DNA from: Amycolatopsis coloradensis
Lineage (GTDB): Bacteria > Actinomycetota > Actinomycetes > Mycobacteriales > Pseudonocardiaceae
DNA length: 39,813 bases
Reading direction: 5' to 3'
NCBI RefSeq assembly: GCF_037997115.1
Contig: NZ_CP150484.1
Span: 1,867,046-1,906,858, forward strand
The translations under genes and the position numbers were made by a program. Positions 8,634 through 16,262 of the stretch are shown piece after piece (position 1 is the first letter of the stretch; each line of letters starts with the position of its first letter). The notes under the pieces are model-generated. The model saw only the letters and a program-made list of their open reading frames with translations, did not search any database and was not told the DNA's origin.

Positions 8634-10028
8634 GTGGTGACCACGGGTTCGATCGAGGGTGGGCGACAGCGCGGCAGCATTCGGCGCCATCGTGACTCAT
8701 TCCAGGTGCGAGTGTCCGCAGGGAAAGACCCTGCGACGGGGGAGCGGATCGTTCTCACGGAATCGGTGTCGATCGAGAAGCCGGGAAACGAGCGGTCCGA
8801 GCGTGCTGCGCTGAAGGAAGCCGAGAAAGTCCGGACGCGGCTCCAGCATGAAGCGGACTCCTTGAAGGTCGCCCGGACAAGGTCGACCTTTGGCGCACTT
8901 CTTGATCAGTGGCTTCCGCAGGCGGAGATCGATCCCACGACCCGCATGAACTACGAGTGGATGATCCGGGATCACATTCGTCCTGTGCTCGGCGACCTTC
9001 CGTTGGTTCTGCTCATGCGAGACGCGCCTGAGCGTCTGGAGAAGTTCTACGCGGACCTGCGGCGCTGTCGACAGCGTTGCGACGGGAAGCCGTTCGTCGA
9101 GCATCGAGTCGACGGAAAGCACGAGTGCCGAGTCGTGGTGAAACATCGTCGGAGAGCTGGACGACCGACTGCCGATGAGTTGGTTAACCACGACTGCGTA
9201 TCGACAGGCTGCGAAGTGGTCGAGTGCCAGCCACATGTGTGCAAGCCCTACTCGGCCTCCTCGATTCGTTCGATCCATGGGGTCATTAGCGGAGCGCTGA
9301 GTGCTGCGGTGCGTTGGAAGCGGATCCCATACAACCCGGCGCCGAGTGTTCGCTTGCCTACCAAGCGGAAATCGCAACCTCGCCCGCCGTCGAGTCAGGA
9401 GATGGCCCGGATCATCGAAGCTGCACATGAGGTCAGCCTTGAGTGGGGGACGTATGTCTGGCTGTCCGCAGTGACCGGTGCTCGCCGCGGTGAGGTCGCA
9501 GCGCTTCAGTGGGAAGACGTCGACCTCGATGCAGCGGTCGTGACTCTCGATGAGAACTACGTCCGAGGGCCGGACGGGATGATCCTCAAGGACACCAAGA
9601 CTCACCAGGGGAGACGAGTCTCGCTCGATCCTGAGACCGTGCGATTGCTTGAACAGCTCAGAGCTGCCACGATTCGGCAGCTGTCGAGCCTGGGGCTCGC
9701 GCTGCGTGGTGGAACTTGGGTCTTCTCTGCGCAACCCGACTTCAGCAAGCCCCGGGACCCCAGTTCGCTAACTCGCCGGTATGGCCGTCTCGTCGCGAAG
9801 CTCGGCGTTAAGACGCAGCTCAAGGAACTGCGTCACTATTCAGCGACCCAGCTGCTTACCGCCGGCGTTGACCTTCGGACGGTAGCCGGTCGACTCGGAC
9901 ATGGGGATGGCAGTACCACCCTTCGGCACTACGCGGCGTGGGTCGGAGCTGCCGACAAAGCCGCAGCGGAAACCATCGGTAGCACGATGCCGAAGCTTCG
10001 GCCCTCCCGGTCCACATCCGACGACTAG
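8634..10028 (+). CDS. int: Site-specific tyrosine recombinase (integrase)
   Basis: Integrates the element into tRNA-Thr. After an SH3-like N-terminal part (GSIRRHRDSFQVRV) comes the core-binding domain, interrupted by a Cys/His-rich insert (RRCRQRCDGK through CQPHVC) of a kind seen in actinomycete integrases. The catalytic domain has the first Arg in GARRGEVAALQW, a Lys in KDTKTHQGRR, LKELRHYSATQLL, and the end motif LGHGDGSTTLRHYAAW with the nucleophilic Tyr. One oddity is that the first His of the usual H-x-x-R box is Lys here (KELR). The start is uncertain: the frame opens with TTG at 8532, just 4 bases after the core, but GTG at 8634 or 8637 fits the family N-terminus better. It ends 3 bases before the stop of the convergent PP2C gene. 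Confidence 0.93.
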   Translation: MVTTGSIEGGRQRGSIRRHRDSFQVRVSAGKDPATGERIVLTESVSIEKPGNERSERAALKEAEKVRTRLQHEADSLKVARTRSTFGALLDQWLPQAEIDPTTRMNYEWMIRDHIRPVLGDLPLVLLMRDAPERLEKFYADLRRCRQRCDGKPFVEHRVDGKHECRVVVKHRRRAGRPTADELVNHDCVSTGCEVVECQPHVCKPYSASSIRSIHGVISGALSAAVRWKRIPYNPAPSVRLPTKRKSQPRPPSSQEMARIIEAAHEVSLEWGTYVWLSAVTGARRGEVAALQWEDVDLDAAVVTLDENYVRGPDGMILKDTKTHQGRRVSLDPETVRLLEQLRAATIRQLSSLGLALRGGTWVFSAQPDFSKPRDPSSLTRRYGRLVAKLGVKTQLKELRHYSATQLLTAGVDLRTVAGRLGHGDGSTTLRHYAAWVGAADKAAAETIGSTMPKLRPSRSTSDD

Positions 10029-10031
10029 GGC

Positions 10032-10835
10032 TTACAGAACGACTGCCGCCAATGCCTTGTCGTCGCTGACCTTCGCTCGCGGGAGTGCGCGGCCGTTCGG
10101 GTCGTCTCGTTTCTCCCAAGCAACGCAGATGTCAAGCACGTTCCCCAGCTCAGCTTCACTTCCGTGTGCCAAACGTGCCCAGTTCGCGAGTCCTAAGTGG
10201 AGCATTGGACTGTAAGCTCCGTCGGTCGCGAGCACGGCCCACGAGATTTCCTTCCGTGGAAAGGTCTTCACAACCGCGTGTAAGGCGGCATCCGGGTCTG
10301 CCTCGGCTATCCAGTACCCGCCCGCTCGGTTACGCCGCTTCCGCTGCTCGCGTTGCAATGCCGCGAGCAACTCGCGGTGCCGGGAGTCGTAGCCGTGGCC
10401 CGCTGCCACTCGTTCGCGGTAGGCCTTGTGCTCGGGAATCCCGAGCTTGGACAGTCGAGCGTCGGTCAGCATGTTGACCTCATCACTGTCCGCGCCGTAG
10501 TAGATCGCACTGTCGCCTAAGCAGAGTAGATCGATATGGCTTTCGCGGGCGCGGAGCAGGCTGATCGTGCTGGACGGCGAGTTGCCTGGGTGAAGTCCGA
10601 GCCTGCTTGCGGTGTCTCGGATCGCGTCGGCGACGACCGTTCGCAGGTCGACGTCGTGCTCTTCCTCAAGGTTGGCCTGAATCGCGGCTGCGAGGTAGTC
10701 AACGTAGAGCGCCGTCGACACGTCAACGGGTTCAAAGGCGCTGGCTCCGTCGAGAACAAGCACCATGCGCTCGTTTGTCAGCACCCGGTCCTGACTTTCC
10801 GAAGGGGGAGGCGTTTGAGCTGTAGCCGTCCGCAT
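10032..10835 (-). CDS. PP2C-like serine/threonine phosphatase domain protein
   Basis: Cytoplasmic protein of about 267 residues that looks like a metal-dependent PP2C phosphatase. Motifs seen are SQDRVLTNERMVLVLDGAS (metal Asp in DGAS), LLCLGDSAIYY, WAVLATDGAYS and the C-terminal KVSDDKALAAVVL with its metal-ligand Asp. Some positions are degenerate compared with canonical PP2C, so activity is inferred. It lies just downstream of the helix-turn-helix gene on the same strand. ATG at 10835 has AGGTGG about 8 bases upstream and begins 5 bases after that gene's stop; GTG at 10844, overlapping the stop as GTGA, is a second possible start. It may dephosphorylate the regulator or a host protein, but there is no direct evidence of the target. 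Confidence 0.75.
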   Translation of the reverse strand: MRTATAQTPPPSESQDRVLTNERMVLVLDGASAFEPVDVSTALYVDYLAAAIQANLEEEHDVDLRTVVADAIRDTASRLGLHPGNSPSSTISLLRARESHIDLLCLGDSAIYYGADSDEVNMLTDARLSKLGIPEHKAYRERVAAGHGYDSRHRELLAALQREQRKRRNRAGGYWIAEADPDAALHAVVKTFPRKEISWAVLATDGAYSPMLHLGLANWARLAHGSEAELGNVLDICVAWEKRDDPNGRALPRAKVSDDKALAAVVL

Positions 10836-10840
10836 ACGCG

Positions 10841-11671
10841 TCACCACCTGTACGGGCCTGCGACCAGTTCGCTCGACGTAACCGTTGTGTCGCTTGAAAA
10901 GCTGCACTTGACGATCATGCTGAACGAGACGTCACCTTGCTTCGTGAACAGATCTCTCACGTTTGTTTGCAGGTAGTGCAGCACGCCGCTGGAGCCGACC
11001 GCGGTGATGCCCGCCACGTGGATCACGACGCGATCTTCCTCGCGGTGTCGCGCGAAGTAGCCGAACTCTTCGTCGCGAGGAGGCTCTTCGAGTCGAGGTG
11101 AGAAGTAGCGCTCGCCCGAGTCGCGATCGTCGAGTCGCCAGCGTTCGTCCTCACGCGTGAAGCCGAGGTGGTTGTCGCGAGCGAGGAGCCGTGATCCGAC
11201 GGGAGCTGAGCGCGGGCCGCAGATGACGATCGTGTCGCCTGCCGGCGGCGTCTCCAGATCCGGTTCGATATTGAAGGTCTCCGCGGCCAGCGAGAGGCTT
11301 GCAAGGATGCCTTCGGCCTGCGCTTGAGCGGTCATGTCCGCAGCGTCGACGTACGTCCGCATCCGGTGGTCGGTGCCGTGCCGGAGCGGAACTCCGACAC
11401 TCACCGGTCCCACGCCAAAGAACGCGCGCTCCGGAGCAGGCGCACTGCCTCGGATTTGGGTGATCCGACCCTTCGTGATGCCGAGCGCTTTCGCGATCTC
11501 GGTGTAGCTCAGGTTCAGGTCGCGGTGCGCTTCTTCGATCGCGGCTTTCCGCAAGCGAGACAACTCGGTGGCCCGTTGCTGGTAGTGCGTCTGTAGCGCC
11601 GCCGCACGGCGCGCGCGGCGAATCGGATCGTTGTCCCCGCGCACAGCGTCGAAGTCATCCACATCCGCCAT
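10841..11671 (-). CDS. Helix-turn-helix regulator with a C-terminal sensor-like domain
   Basis: A 276-residue protein. Residues about 40-75 hold a helix-turn-helix, LSYTEIAKALGITKGRITQIR, similar to sigma-70 region-4-like DNA-binding folds. The C-terminal half (from about residue 135) begins GDTIVICGPRSAPVG and ends with VVIHVAGITAVGSSGVLHYL, suggesting a Rossmann-like sensor or signalling domain; I cannot name its family. The frame extends to 11824, but ATG at 11671 is preferred: the upstream part lies in the promoter-operator region and has no domain. It is divergent from the excisionase operon and upstream of the PP2C gene, so it is the likely switch between integrated and transfer states. 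This role is inferred from position. Confidence 0.72.
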   Translation of the reverse strand: MADVDDFDAVRGDNDPIRRARRAAALQTHYQQRATELSRLRKAAIEEAHRDLNLSYTEIAKALGITKGRITQIRGSAPAPERAFFGVGPVSVGVPLRHGTDHRMRTYVDAADMTAQAQAEGILASLSLAAETFNIEPDLETPPAGDTIVICGPRSAPVGSRLLARDNHLGFTREDERWRLDDRDSGERYFSPRLEEPPRDEEFGYFARHREEDRVVIHVAGITAVGSSGVLHYLQTNVRDLFTKQGDVSFSMIVKCSFSSDTTVTSSELVAGPYRW

Positions 11672-11679
11672 GGCCGTCA

Positions 11680-11696
11680 GTTTAGAGGGGGTTGAC
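11680..11696 (+). promoter_or_regulatory. Degenerate operator-like 17-mer overlapping the -35 box
   Basis: GTTTAGAGGGGGTTGAC shares the GTTTA half-site and the G-run with the two better copies at 11725 and 11771, and covers most of the TTGACA box. It may be a weaker third copy of the same operator. Confidence 0.35.
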
Positions 11697-11721
11697 ACCT
11701 CTCGCGGAAGGGGCCTACTCT
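11692..11721 (+). promoter_or_regulatory. Sigma-70-type promoter of the excisionase/transfer operon
   Basis: TTGACA (11692-11697) and TACTCT (11716-11721) are separated by 18 bp and point toward the excisionase gene at 11829. This is the clearest housekeeping-like promoter in the element and is flanked by the GTTTA operators. Confidence 0.5.
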
Positions 11722-11724
11722 TCC

Positions 11725-11741
11725 GTTTATCCCCCCTAAAC
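11725..11741 (-). promoter_or_regulatory. Operator-like palindrome GTTTA-N7-TAAAC (copy 1)
   Basis: GTTTATCCCCCCTAAAC is read here on the plus strand. Its reverse complement matches the copy at 11771-11787 in 16 of 17 bases, so the two form a large inverted pair just downstream of the -10 box. This is a likely repressor site for the divergent regulator or for the excisionase-like protein. Confidence 0.55.
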
Positions 11742-11770
11742 AACGCGATGCCAAACATGCGGCTCACGAG

Positions 11771-11787
11771 GTTTAGGGGGTATAAAC
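11771..11787 (+). promoter_or_regulatory. Operator-like palindrome GTTTA-N7-TAAAC (copy 2)
   Basis: GTTTAGGGGGTATAAAC lies 46 bp after copy 1 and in the opposite orientation. Both halves, GTTTA and TAAAC, are complementary. It sits between the promoter and the GTG start at 11829. Confidence 0.55.
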
Positions 11788-11828
11788 ACCGGGTGGAGTG
11801 GCCGCTCGGTCCAGGGGAAGGCACTCAC

Positions 11829-12137
11829 GTGGACAACGCAGTTCAAGCAGGTCGATCGTCGGAAAAGCCGTCGTCACCTGCACACCTTCGAACCGAACCG
11901 ACCTTCTACAACGTCGCTGAGGCAGCGGGACTGTTCCGCCTCGACCAGTCGACGATGTACCGCCATCTGCGTTCCGGCAGCTTTCCGGGGCTCAAGATCG
12001 GCGGGCGCTATGTCGTGCCCCGCGTCGTCGTCGAACGCCTGATCAGCGACGTGCTGGCCGTGGGCCAGTGCGTAGACGTCGCCGAATGGGCGTCGCGTTG
12101 GCGCGACCAGGCAGCCGCAGCTGGGGGTGTGGCCTGA
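11829..12137 (+). CDS. Excisionase-like helix-turn-helix protein
   Basis: A 102-residue DNA-binding protein with a winged HTH of the excisionase/BldC-MerR type: FYNVAEAAGLFRLDQSTMYR, then LRSGSFPGLKIGGRYVVPRVVVERLI, where the wing GGRYVVP is characteristic. Such proteins bend DNA beside att to favour excision, or act as operon activators. The frame opens upstream to 11631, but GTG at 11829 is the likely start: AGGGGAAGG lies about 8-10 bases upstream, and the earlier codons run through promoter and operator sequence. Its stop overlaps the next gene's ATG (TGATG at 12135-12139), placing it at the head of the transfer operon. It is not adjacent to the integrase, so an activator role is as plausible as excision. 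Confidence 0.8.
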   Translation: MDNAVQAGRSSEKPSSPAHLRTEPTFYNVAEAAGLFRLDQSTMYRHLRSGSFPGLKIGGRYVVPRVVVERLISDVLAVGQCVDVAEWASRWRDQAAAAGGVA

Positions 12138-14230
12138 TGCGCACGTTCGGGGCCCTTCTGACGGCGGTCGTGTTGATCGCGCTGGGCAATTTGTTGAGTG
12201 ATTGGCATGTGAAGGCCGCTGTGGTGTGGCCGTGGTTCGTGGTCGCGGGTGTCGCGGCCGGCGTGTTCGGTCTGGCGGAGCTGGTGAAGGGGAACGCGGC
12301 ACGCCTGGTGACGGTCGCGGCCGGGCTGACGGGTTTGTCGGTCTGGTTCGCGGGCTGGGTTCCGGAGGTGACGCCGGGCTATGAGGTGTGGCCATGGGGT
12401 CTGCTGCTGGGCGGCCCGGTGCTGGCGGTCGCGGCGTTCCTGGGCCTGCGGGGCCGGAATGGTTCGGCGGGGCTGATCGGGAAGTGGTCGCGTCGTTCGC
12501 GGCGGAATGGTGGTGTGGCGTCGCGGTGGCAGATCTGGAGGGTGGCGTCGAAGTCGGCGATGCGGCGGAAGGCGAAGGTGCTGAAGCCGGGGTTGAAGCG
12601 GGCGTTGTGGTGGACCCGCCGCCGGGTGCCGGTGACCGAGTACGCCACGGCGGTGGCGCGGGTGGGGTTCCAGCGGATCTGGTCGCCGGTGGAGGACGTG
12701 ACGCTGCGGCTGGGTGGGCCGCGGTCGGGCAAGACGGGTGAGCTGGCGTGCCGGATCCTCGACGCCCCGGGCGCGGTGATCGCCACCTCCACGCGGACGG
12801 ACCTGATCGAGCTGACCGCGCAGCTGCGCGAGCGGCAGCACGGCCCGGTGTTCGTCTTCAACCCGTCGGGGTTGGGGAAGCTGGACTCGACGATCACGTT
12901 CGACCCGCTGGCCGGGTGCGCGAACCCGGTGACCGCGACGCACCGCGCGAGCGATCTGCTGCCCGACGGCGGTAGTGACGAGCGGGAGCACTGGGTGTCG
13001 CAGGCGCGCCGCGCGCTGGCGACGCTGATGCACGCCGCCGCCCTGGGTGAGCTGGACATGGTGGATGTGCAGTCGTGGGTGGCGGACCCGGACGGTGCGG
13101 CGGATGAGGTGCTGCGTTTGCTGCGCCGTTCGCCGGAACCGGCGTTCGAGACCACCGCTCGGCAGTTCCTGACCACGAACGACCGCACGAGGTCGTCGAT
13201 CACGACCACGATCATGCCCGCGCTGGGGTGGCTGACCGACCCGACCGCGCGGGCCGCGGCCACGGGTGGCGCGTTCGACGTCGCCGACCTGCTCGACCAG
13301 CGCGGCACCGTCTACATGCTCGGCGCCGAAGAGGGCCACACGGCCCCGCTGGTGGCGGCGCTGACCGCGCACATCGCCCGCGAGGCCCGACGCATCGCCT
13401 CCGAATCGCCCGGTGGGCGGCTCGACCCCGCGCTGACGATGGTCCTGGACGAGGCGGCGCTGATCTGCCCGGTTCCACTGGACAACTGGACCTCGGACAT
13501 GGGTGGCCGCAACATCACTATCCACATCGGAGCCCAGTCCCGCGCGCAGCTGCGGAAGCGGTGGGGCGACACCGGGTGCTCGGCGATCCTGACGAACTCC
13601 TCGACCCTGCTGGTCCTGGCCAACCAGAAGGACCCGGACGACCTCCAGGCGTATTCGCTGCTGACCTCCGACCGGCACGAGATGGTCGCCACCGAGGACA
13701 ACGACGGCCACGTCACGGGCCGGACGCCGCAGCGAGTGCCGGTGCTGACGCCGGGGCAGATCTCGCAGCTCCCGGAGCTGCACGCGGTGATCGTGCGGCG
13801 GGGGATGCCCGTCGCGATCGGGAAGCTCCAGATGGCGTGGAAGCGCCGCGACGTCAAGGCGATCGAGCGCCGCGCCCGCCACAGCGAACTGCTGATGCGG
13901 TGGGACGAGCGCCGCGAGCTGTGGCTCACCAAGGCCGGGGCGTTCGTCGACATGCTCGCCGACCGGGTCGAGCCGTGGGTTACGCGTGCCCAGGACTGGG
14001 CCGCGAACCGCCGTGGTGCCCGTGTCGAGGCGGTCGTGCCGCCGCAGGCGGAGCACGAGGCCGGGGCCGTCCGGGTCGAGGCCGTGCGCCTGGACACCGA
14101 ACCGGAACCCGCCGCCGGCGCCCGCGCCGCAGACCCGTTGGCGGCGCTGGACGCCGAACTCGACGCGCACATCGCCGGGGCCAGCGAGGTTCCGGGCACC
14201 GATGAGCGTGGGGAGGGCCGGACCCGATGA
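12137..14230 (+). CDS. VirD4/TraG-type conjugative coupling ATPase (T4CP)
   Basis: A 697-residue membrane-anchored ATPase that should link the relaxase-DNA complex to the transfer pore. Four hydrophobic segments fill the first 120 residues (LLTAVVLIALG; WPWFVVAGVAAGVFG; LVTVAAGLTGLSVW; WGLLLGGPVLAVAAF). The soluble part has a Walker A in LRLGGPRSGKTGELA, a Walker B in LTMVLDEAALICPVP, and the TraG/VirD4 C-terminal signature around HIGAQSRAQLRKRWGD and STLLVLANQKDPDDL. The tail is proline- and alanine-rich. ATG at 12137 overlaps the previous stop by one base and gives the cleanest N-terminus. It resembles VirD4 rather than the FtsK/TraB translocases of pSAM2-type elements. Confidence 0.88.
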   Translation: MRTFGALLTAVVLIALGNLLSDWHVKAAVVWPWFVVAGVAAGVFGLAELVKGNAARLVTVAAGLTGLSVWFAGWVPEVTPGYEVWPWGLLLGGPVLAVAAFLGLRGRNGSAGLIGKWSRRSRRNGGVASRWQIWRVASKSAMRRKAKVLKPGLKRALWWTRRRVPVTEYATAVARVGFQRIWSPVEDVTLRLGGPRSGKTGELACRILDAPGAVIATSTRTDLIELTAQLRERQHGPVFVFNPSGLGKLDSTITFDPLAGCANPVTATHRASDLLPDGGSDEREHWVSQARRALATLMHAAALGELDMVDVQSWVADPDGAADEVLRLLRRSPEPAFETTARQFLTTNDRTRSSITTTIMPALGWLTDPTARAAATGGAFDVADLLDQRGTVYMLGAEEGHTAPLVAALTAHIAREARRIASESPGGRLDPALTMVLDEAALICPVPLDNWTSDMGGRNITIHIGAQSRAQLRKRWGDTGCSAILTNSSTLLVLANQKDPDDLQAYSLLTSDRHEMVATEDNDGHVTGRTPQRVPVLTPGQISQLPELHAVIVRRGMPVAIGKLQMAWKRRDVKAIERRARHSELLMRWDERRELWLTKAGAFVDMLADRVEPWVTRAQDWAANRRGARVEAVVPPQAEHEAGAVRVEAVRLDTEPEPAAGARAADPLAALDAELDAHIAGASEVPGTDERGEGRTR

Positions 14231-14511
14231 ACCCGAACCAGCCCTTCATGCCGGTCGACACGTTCCGGATCACGACCGTGATCGCGCAGTTGACCCGCGA
14301 GTTCGTCGAGCACTCCGGGGAATCGGCCCGCCTGGTGGCGGTGCTGGTGGAGATCACCGTGTGGCGCACCGTGCACGGCCAGACGGCCGGGCAGATCACC
14401 CGGTTCCTCGACGCCCACGTCGCCCCCGGTGTGCGGGACGACTTCGTGGCCTGGGTGGTCTCCGAGACCGGCCGCCGCCTGGCGTCCGTCGCGGGTGGGG
14501 GTGTGCGATGA
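14227..14511 (+). CDS. Small unknown protein of the transfer operon
   Basis: I do not recognise a family for this 94-residue protein. It is mostly helical in appearance (ITTVIAQLTREFVEHSGESARLVAVLVEI), has no signal peptide or clear membrane segment, and carries a repeated hydrophobic pattern that could support dimerisation. Its ATG overlaps the coupling-protein stop as ATGA, and its stop overlaps the next start in the same way, so it is translationally coupled to both. Codon use is like that of its neighbours. A structural or accessory role in transfer is inferred only from position. Confidence 0.72.
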   Translation: MNPNQPFMPVDTFRITTVIAQLTREFVEHSGESARLVAVLVEITVWRTVHGQTAGQITRFLDAHVAPGVRDDFVAWVVSETGRRLASVAGGGVR

Positions 14512-14882
14512 CTGTCATCGAGTCGGCGCTGCACGTGTTGCTCGCGACCGGCCCCGCCGTGGTGGACGCCCGCTATCGCGCGGAGGAGCCGTACGGGATC
14601 ACGTTCGGTTTCCCCGGCGCGGACTGGGTGATCGGCCGGGACCTGCTGGCCGAGGCGCTGCGCGATGGCCGGGCCGGGATCGGCGACGTCCGGGTCACCG
14701 CCCGCGGCGACCTGATCACTGTCGGCCTGTCCAGCCCGGGCGGGTGCGGCTGGGTGGTATTCCGCCGCGACGACCTCGCCGAGCTCGTGGCGCGCACCTT
14801 CGACACGGTCCGCCCGGGCACCGAGTCCGACGCGCTCGACTGGTCGGCCGCCGCCGAGGTGATCCCGGAGGTGACGTTCTGA
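14508..14882 (+). CDS. SsgA-like sporulation/cell-division regulator family protein
   Basis: A 124-residue protein with the SsgA-family layout: an N-terminal ALHVLLATGPAVVDARYRAEEPYGITFGF, then WVIGRDLLAEAL, GDVRVTARGDLITVGLSSPGG, and a C-terminal helix RDDLAELVARTFDTVRPGTE. In actinobacteria SsgA-like proteins position FtsZ or remodel the wall during septation. It is unusual to find one inside a conjugation operon, where it might locally modify septa or wall at the donor site. The start ATG at 14508 overlaps the previous stop (ATGA), and the stop overlaps the next ATG by one base. Family assignment is by motif pattern and should be reliable; the transfer role is inferred. Confidence 0.8.
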   Translation: MTVIESALHVLLATGPAVVDARYRAEEPYGITFGFPGADWVIGRDLLAEALRDGRAGIGDVRVTARGDLITVGLSSPGGCGWVVFRRDDLAELVARTFDTVRPGTESDALDWSAAAEVIPEVTF

Positions 14883-15091
14883 TGAGCGCCCCCACCGCCC
14901 CGCGCGTGTGGCTCGCCGCCGGCGTCGCCGACAAACCCGCCCCGACCGACCACCCGGTGGTCCGCGACGACCTGATGCACCTGTGGTTCCCCGGCGAGGA
15001 CGGGCTGTGGCACACCGCAGACGGCCGTCACCACGCCGCCTGGACCGAACTCCATGCCCGCTTCGACCTCGTTGAGGTGATCTCCCGATGA
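14882..15091 (+). CDS. Small unknown protein
   Basis: A 69-residue protein with no recognised family. It has an aromatic, His-rich middle (LMHLWFPGEDGLWHTADGRHHAAW). There is no membrane segment and no signal peptide. Its ATG overlaps the previous TGA by one base, and its stop overlaps the next ATG as ATGA, so it is likely co-translated with its neighbours. Codon use and GC match the operon, supporting a real gene despite its size. Confidence 0.68.
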   Translation: MSAPTAPRVWLAAGVADKPAPTDHPVVRDDLMHLWFPGEDGLWHTADGRHHAAWTELHARFDLVEVISR

Positions 15092-15534
15092 CGTCCACGT
15101 ACGAAAAATTCCTCGCTGACCTCCCGGCGAACATGATCGCCAAGGTTTCCGAGCTGTCGACGCTTGGTCGCCGCACCATGATCGACGAAGAGGTCGAGCT
15201 GCTACGGCCGCTGTTCGCGAAGTACGACACCAACGAAGACGCCGTGATCGCGCTCCACGCGGTGTTCCTGCACAAAGCCGCGATGATCTCCTGCCCGGAT
15301 GACTTCGCCGTTCCCGCGGCCGTGCTGTTCGGCCTGGGCCGCGCGTTGCGGCCGGAGTGCCGGGTCGTGCCCGCCGACGTGGTTCTCAACGTCCTCGCTC
15401 ACACGATCCGCGCGGCGCTGGCCGCCGCCGACGCTCGGGACACGGTCGACGCCCGTCGGCACCTGGAGCTGGCCCGCTCGTGGATGGCGCACGCCTACCT
15501 GGTCGCCGGTGTCGAGAGCGGCGGTGCCCGATGA
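15088..15534 (+). CDS. Unknown helical protein of the transfer operon
   Basis: A 148-residue protein with no recognised family. It looks fully helical: LADLPANMIAKVSELSTLGRR, then DAVIALHAVFLHKAAM, then VVLNVLAHTIRAALAAADARDTVDARRHLELARSWM. It contains one Cys and no membrane segment. Start and stop both overlap neighbouring genes by four bases (ATGA). Position suggests an accessory role in transfer or replication; nothing in the sequence identifies it further. Confidence 0.72.
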   Translation: MTSTYEKFLADLPANMIAKVSELSTLGRRTMIDEEVELLRPLFAKYDTNEDAVIALHAVFLHKAAMISCPDDFAVPAAVLFGLGRALRPECRVVPADVVLNVLAHTIRAALAAADARDTVDARRHLELARSWMAHAYLVAGVESGGAR

Positions 15535-16262
15535 GCACCAGCGAGAAGAAGGAGCCCGAGTTCGCGACCACGGCCGCGGTCGCCGGTCTGGCCCGCGAGG
15601 TCGAGGGCCTGCGCATGACGATGGAGGCGGTCACGCCACTGCCCCAGCAGGTGGAAGCCCTGCACGAGCTGGTGGAGCCGTTGCCGGAGCAGCTGACGAA
15701 GCTGGCGAAGGTCGTCAAGGGCCTGGTGGAGCAGCTCGCCGACGAGGAACCGGGGACGAAGACCCGGCCACTGTCGTGGCTGGACCTGGCAGACGGCGAG
15801 GACGCCGACGGCGCCGACGAGGCCCAGACCGTGCTCACGGAGCTGTCGTTGTGGCTGACGCGGGTGTATCTGCGCTACCACGGCGCGGAGCTGCCGGAGT
15901 GCTGGTGGTGGCACCCGGATGTGGTCGAGGAACTCGTCAGCCTCATGCGTTCCTGGCTCGCCGCCTACGTCGACCGGGACGCCACCGTGGCCCGCGCCGC
16001 GGACTGGCACGACCGGTACCGGCCCGGTGTGGTGAAGCGGATCAAGGCGGCGACGGCGAACTGTTCGCTGGAGAACCACCAGGACGGCGGCACCCTGTTC
16101 CTGCCCGGACCGCGTGTCCCGTCCGGGACGGCGCTCGCGCCGATCGCCGCCTGGTGGGGCACGGCCCGCACCGAGACCGCGCCGGAACCGGACGCCGAGG
16201 TCGTCGCCGATGCCCGTGCGGCCGAGGCCGCGCGCCGCCGCAACGGGGGTGGTCGGCGATGA
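15531..16262 (+). CDS. DUF4913 domain protein
   Basis: A 243-residue protein with two parts. Residues about 15-80 form a likely coiled coil (VAGLAREVEGLRMTMEAVTPL and QQVEALHELVEPLPEQLTKL). The rest matches the actinobacterial plasmid-associated DUF4913 pattern: LSLWLTRVYLRYHGAELPEC, WWWHPDVVEELVSLMRSW and WHDRYRPGVVKRI. Proteins of this family recur on actinobacterial plasmids and integrative elements, but their function is unknown. ATGA overlaps link it to the genes on either side. It probably assists transfer or copy-state control; this is inferred from family context. Confidence 0.78.
   Translation: MSTSEKKEPEFATTAAVAGLAREVEGLRMTMEAVTPLPQQVEALHELVEPLPEQLTKLAKVVKGLVEQLADEEPGTKTRPLSWLDLADGEDADGADEAQTVLTELSLWLTRVYLRYHGAELPECWWWHPDVVEELVSLMRSWLAAYVDRDATVARAADWHDRYRPGVVKRIKAATANCSLENHQDGGTLFLPGPRVPSGTALAPIAAWWGTARTETAPEPDAEVVADARAAEAARRRNGGGRR

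Noticed and set aside
12008..14170. 720-codon minus-strand frame opposite the coupling ATPase
   Set aside because: Arg/His/Pro-rich shadow; the plus strand carries Walker A and B motifs and membrane segments.
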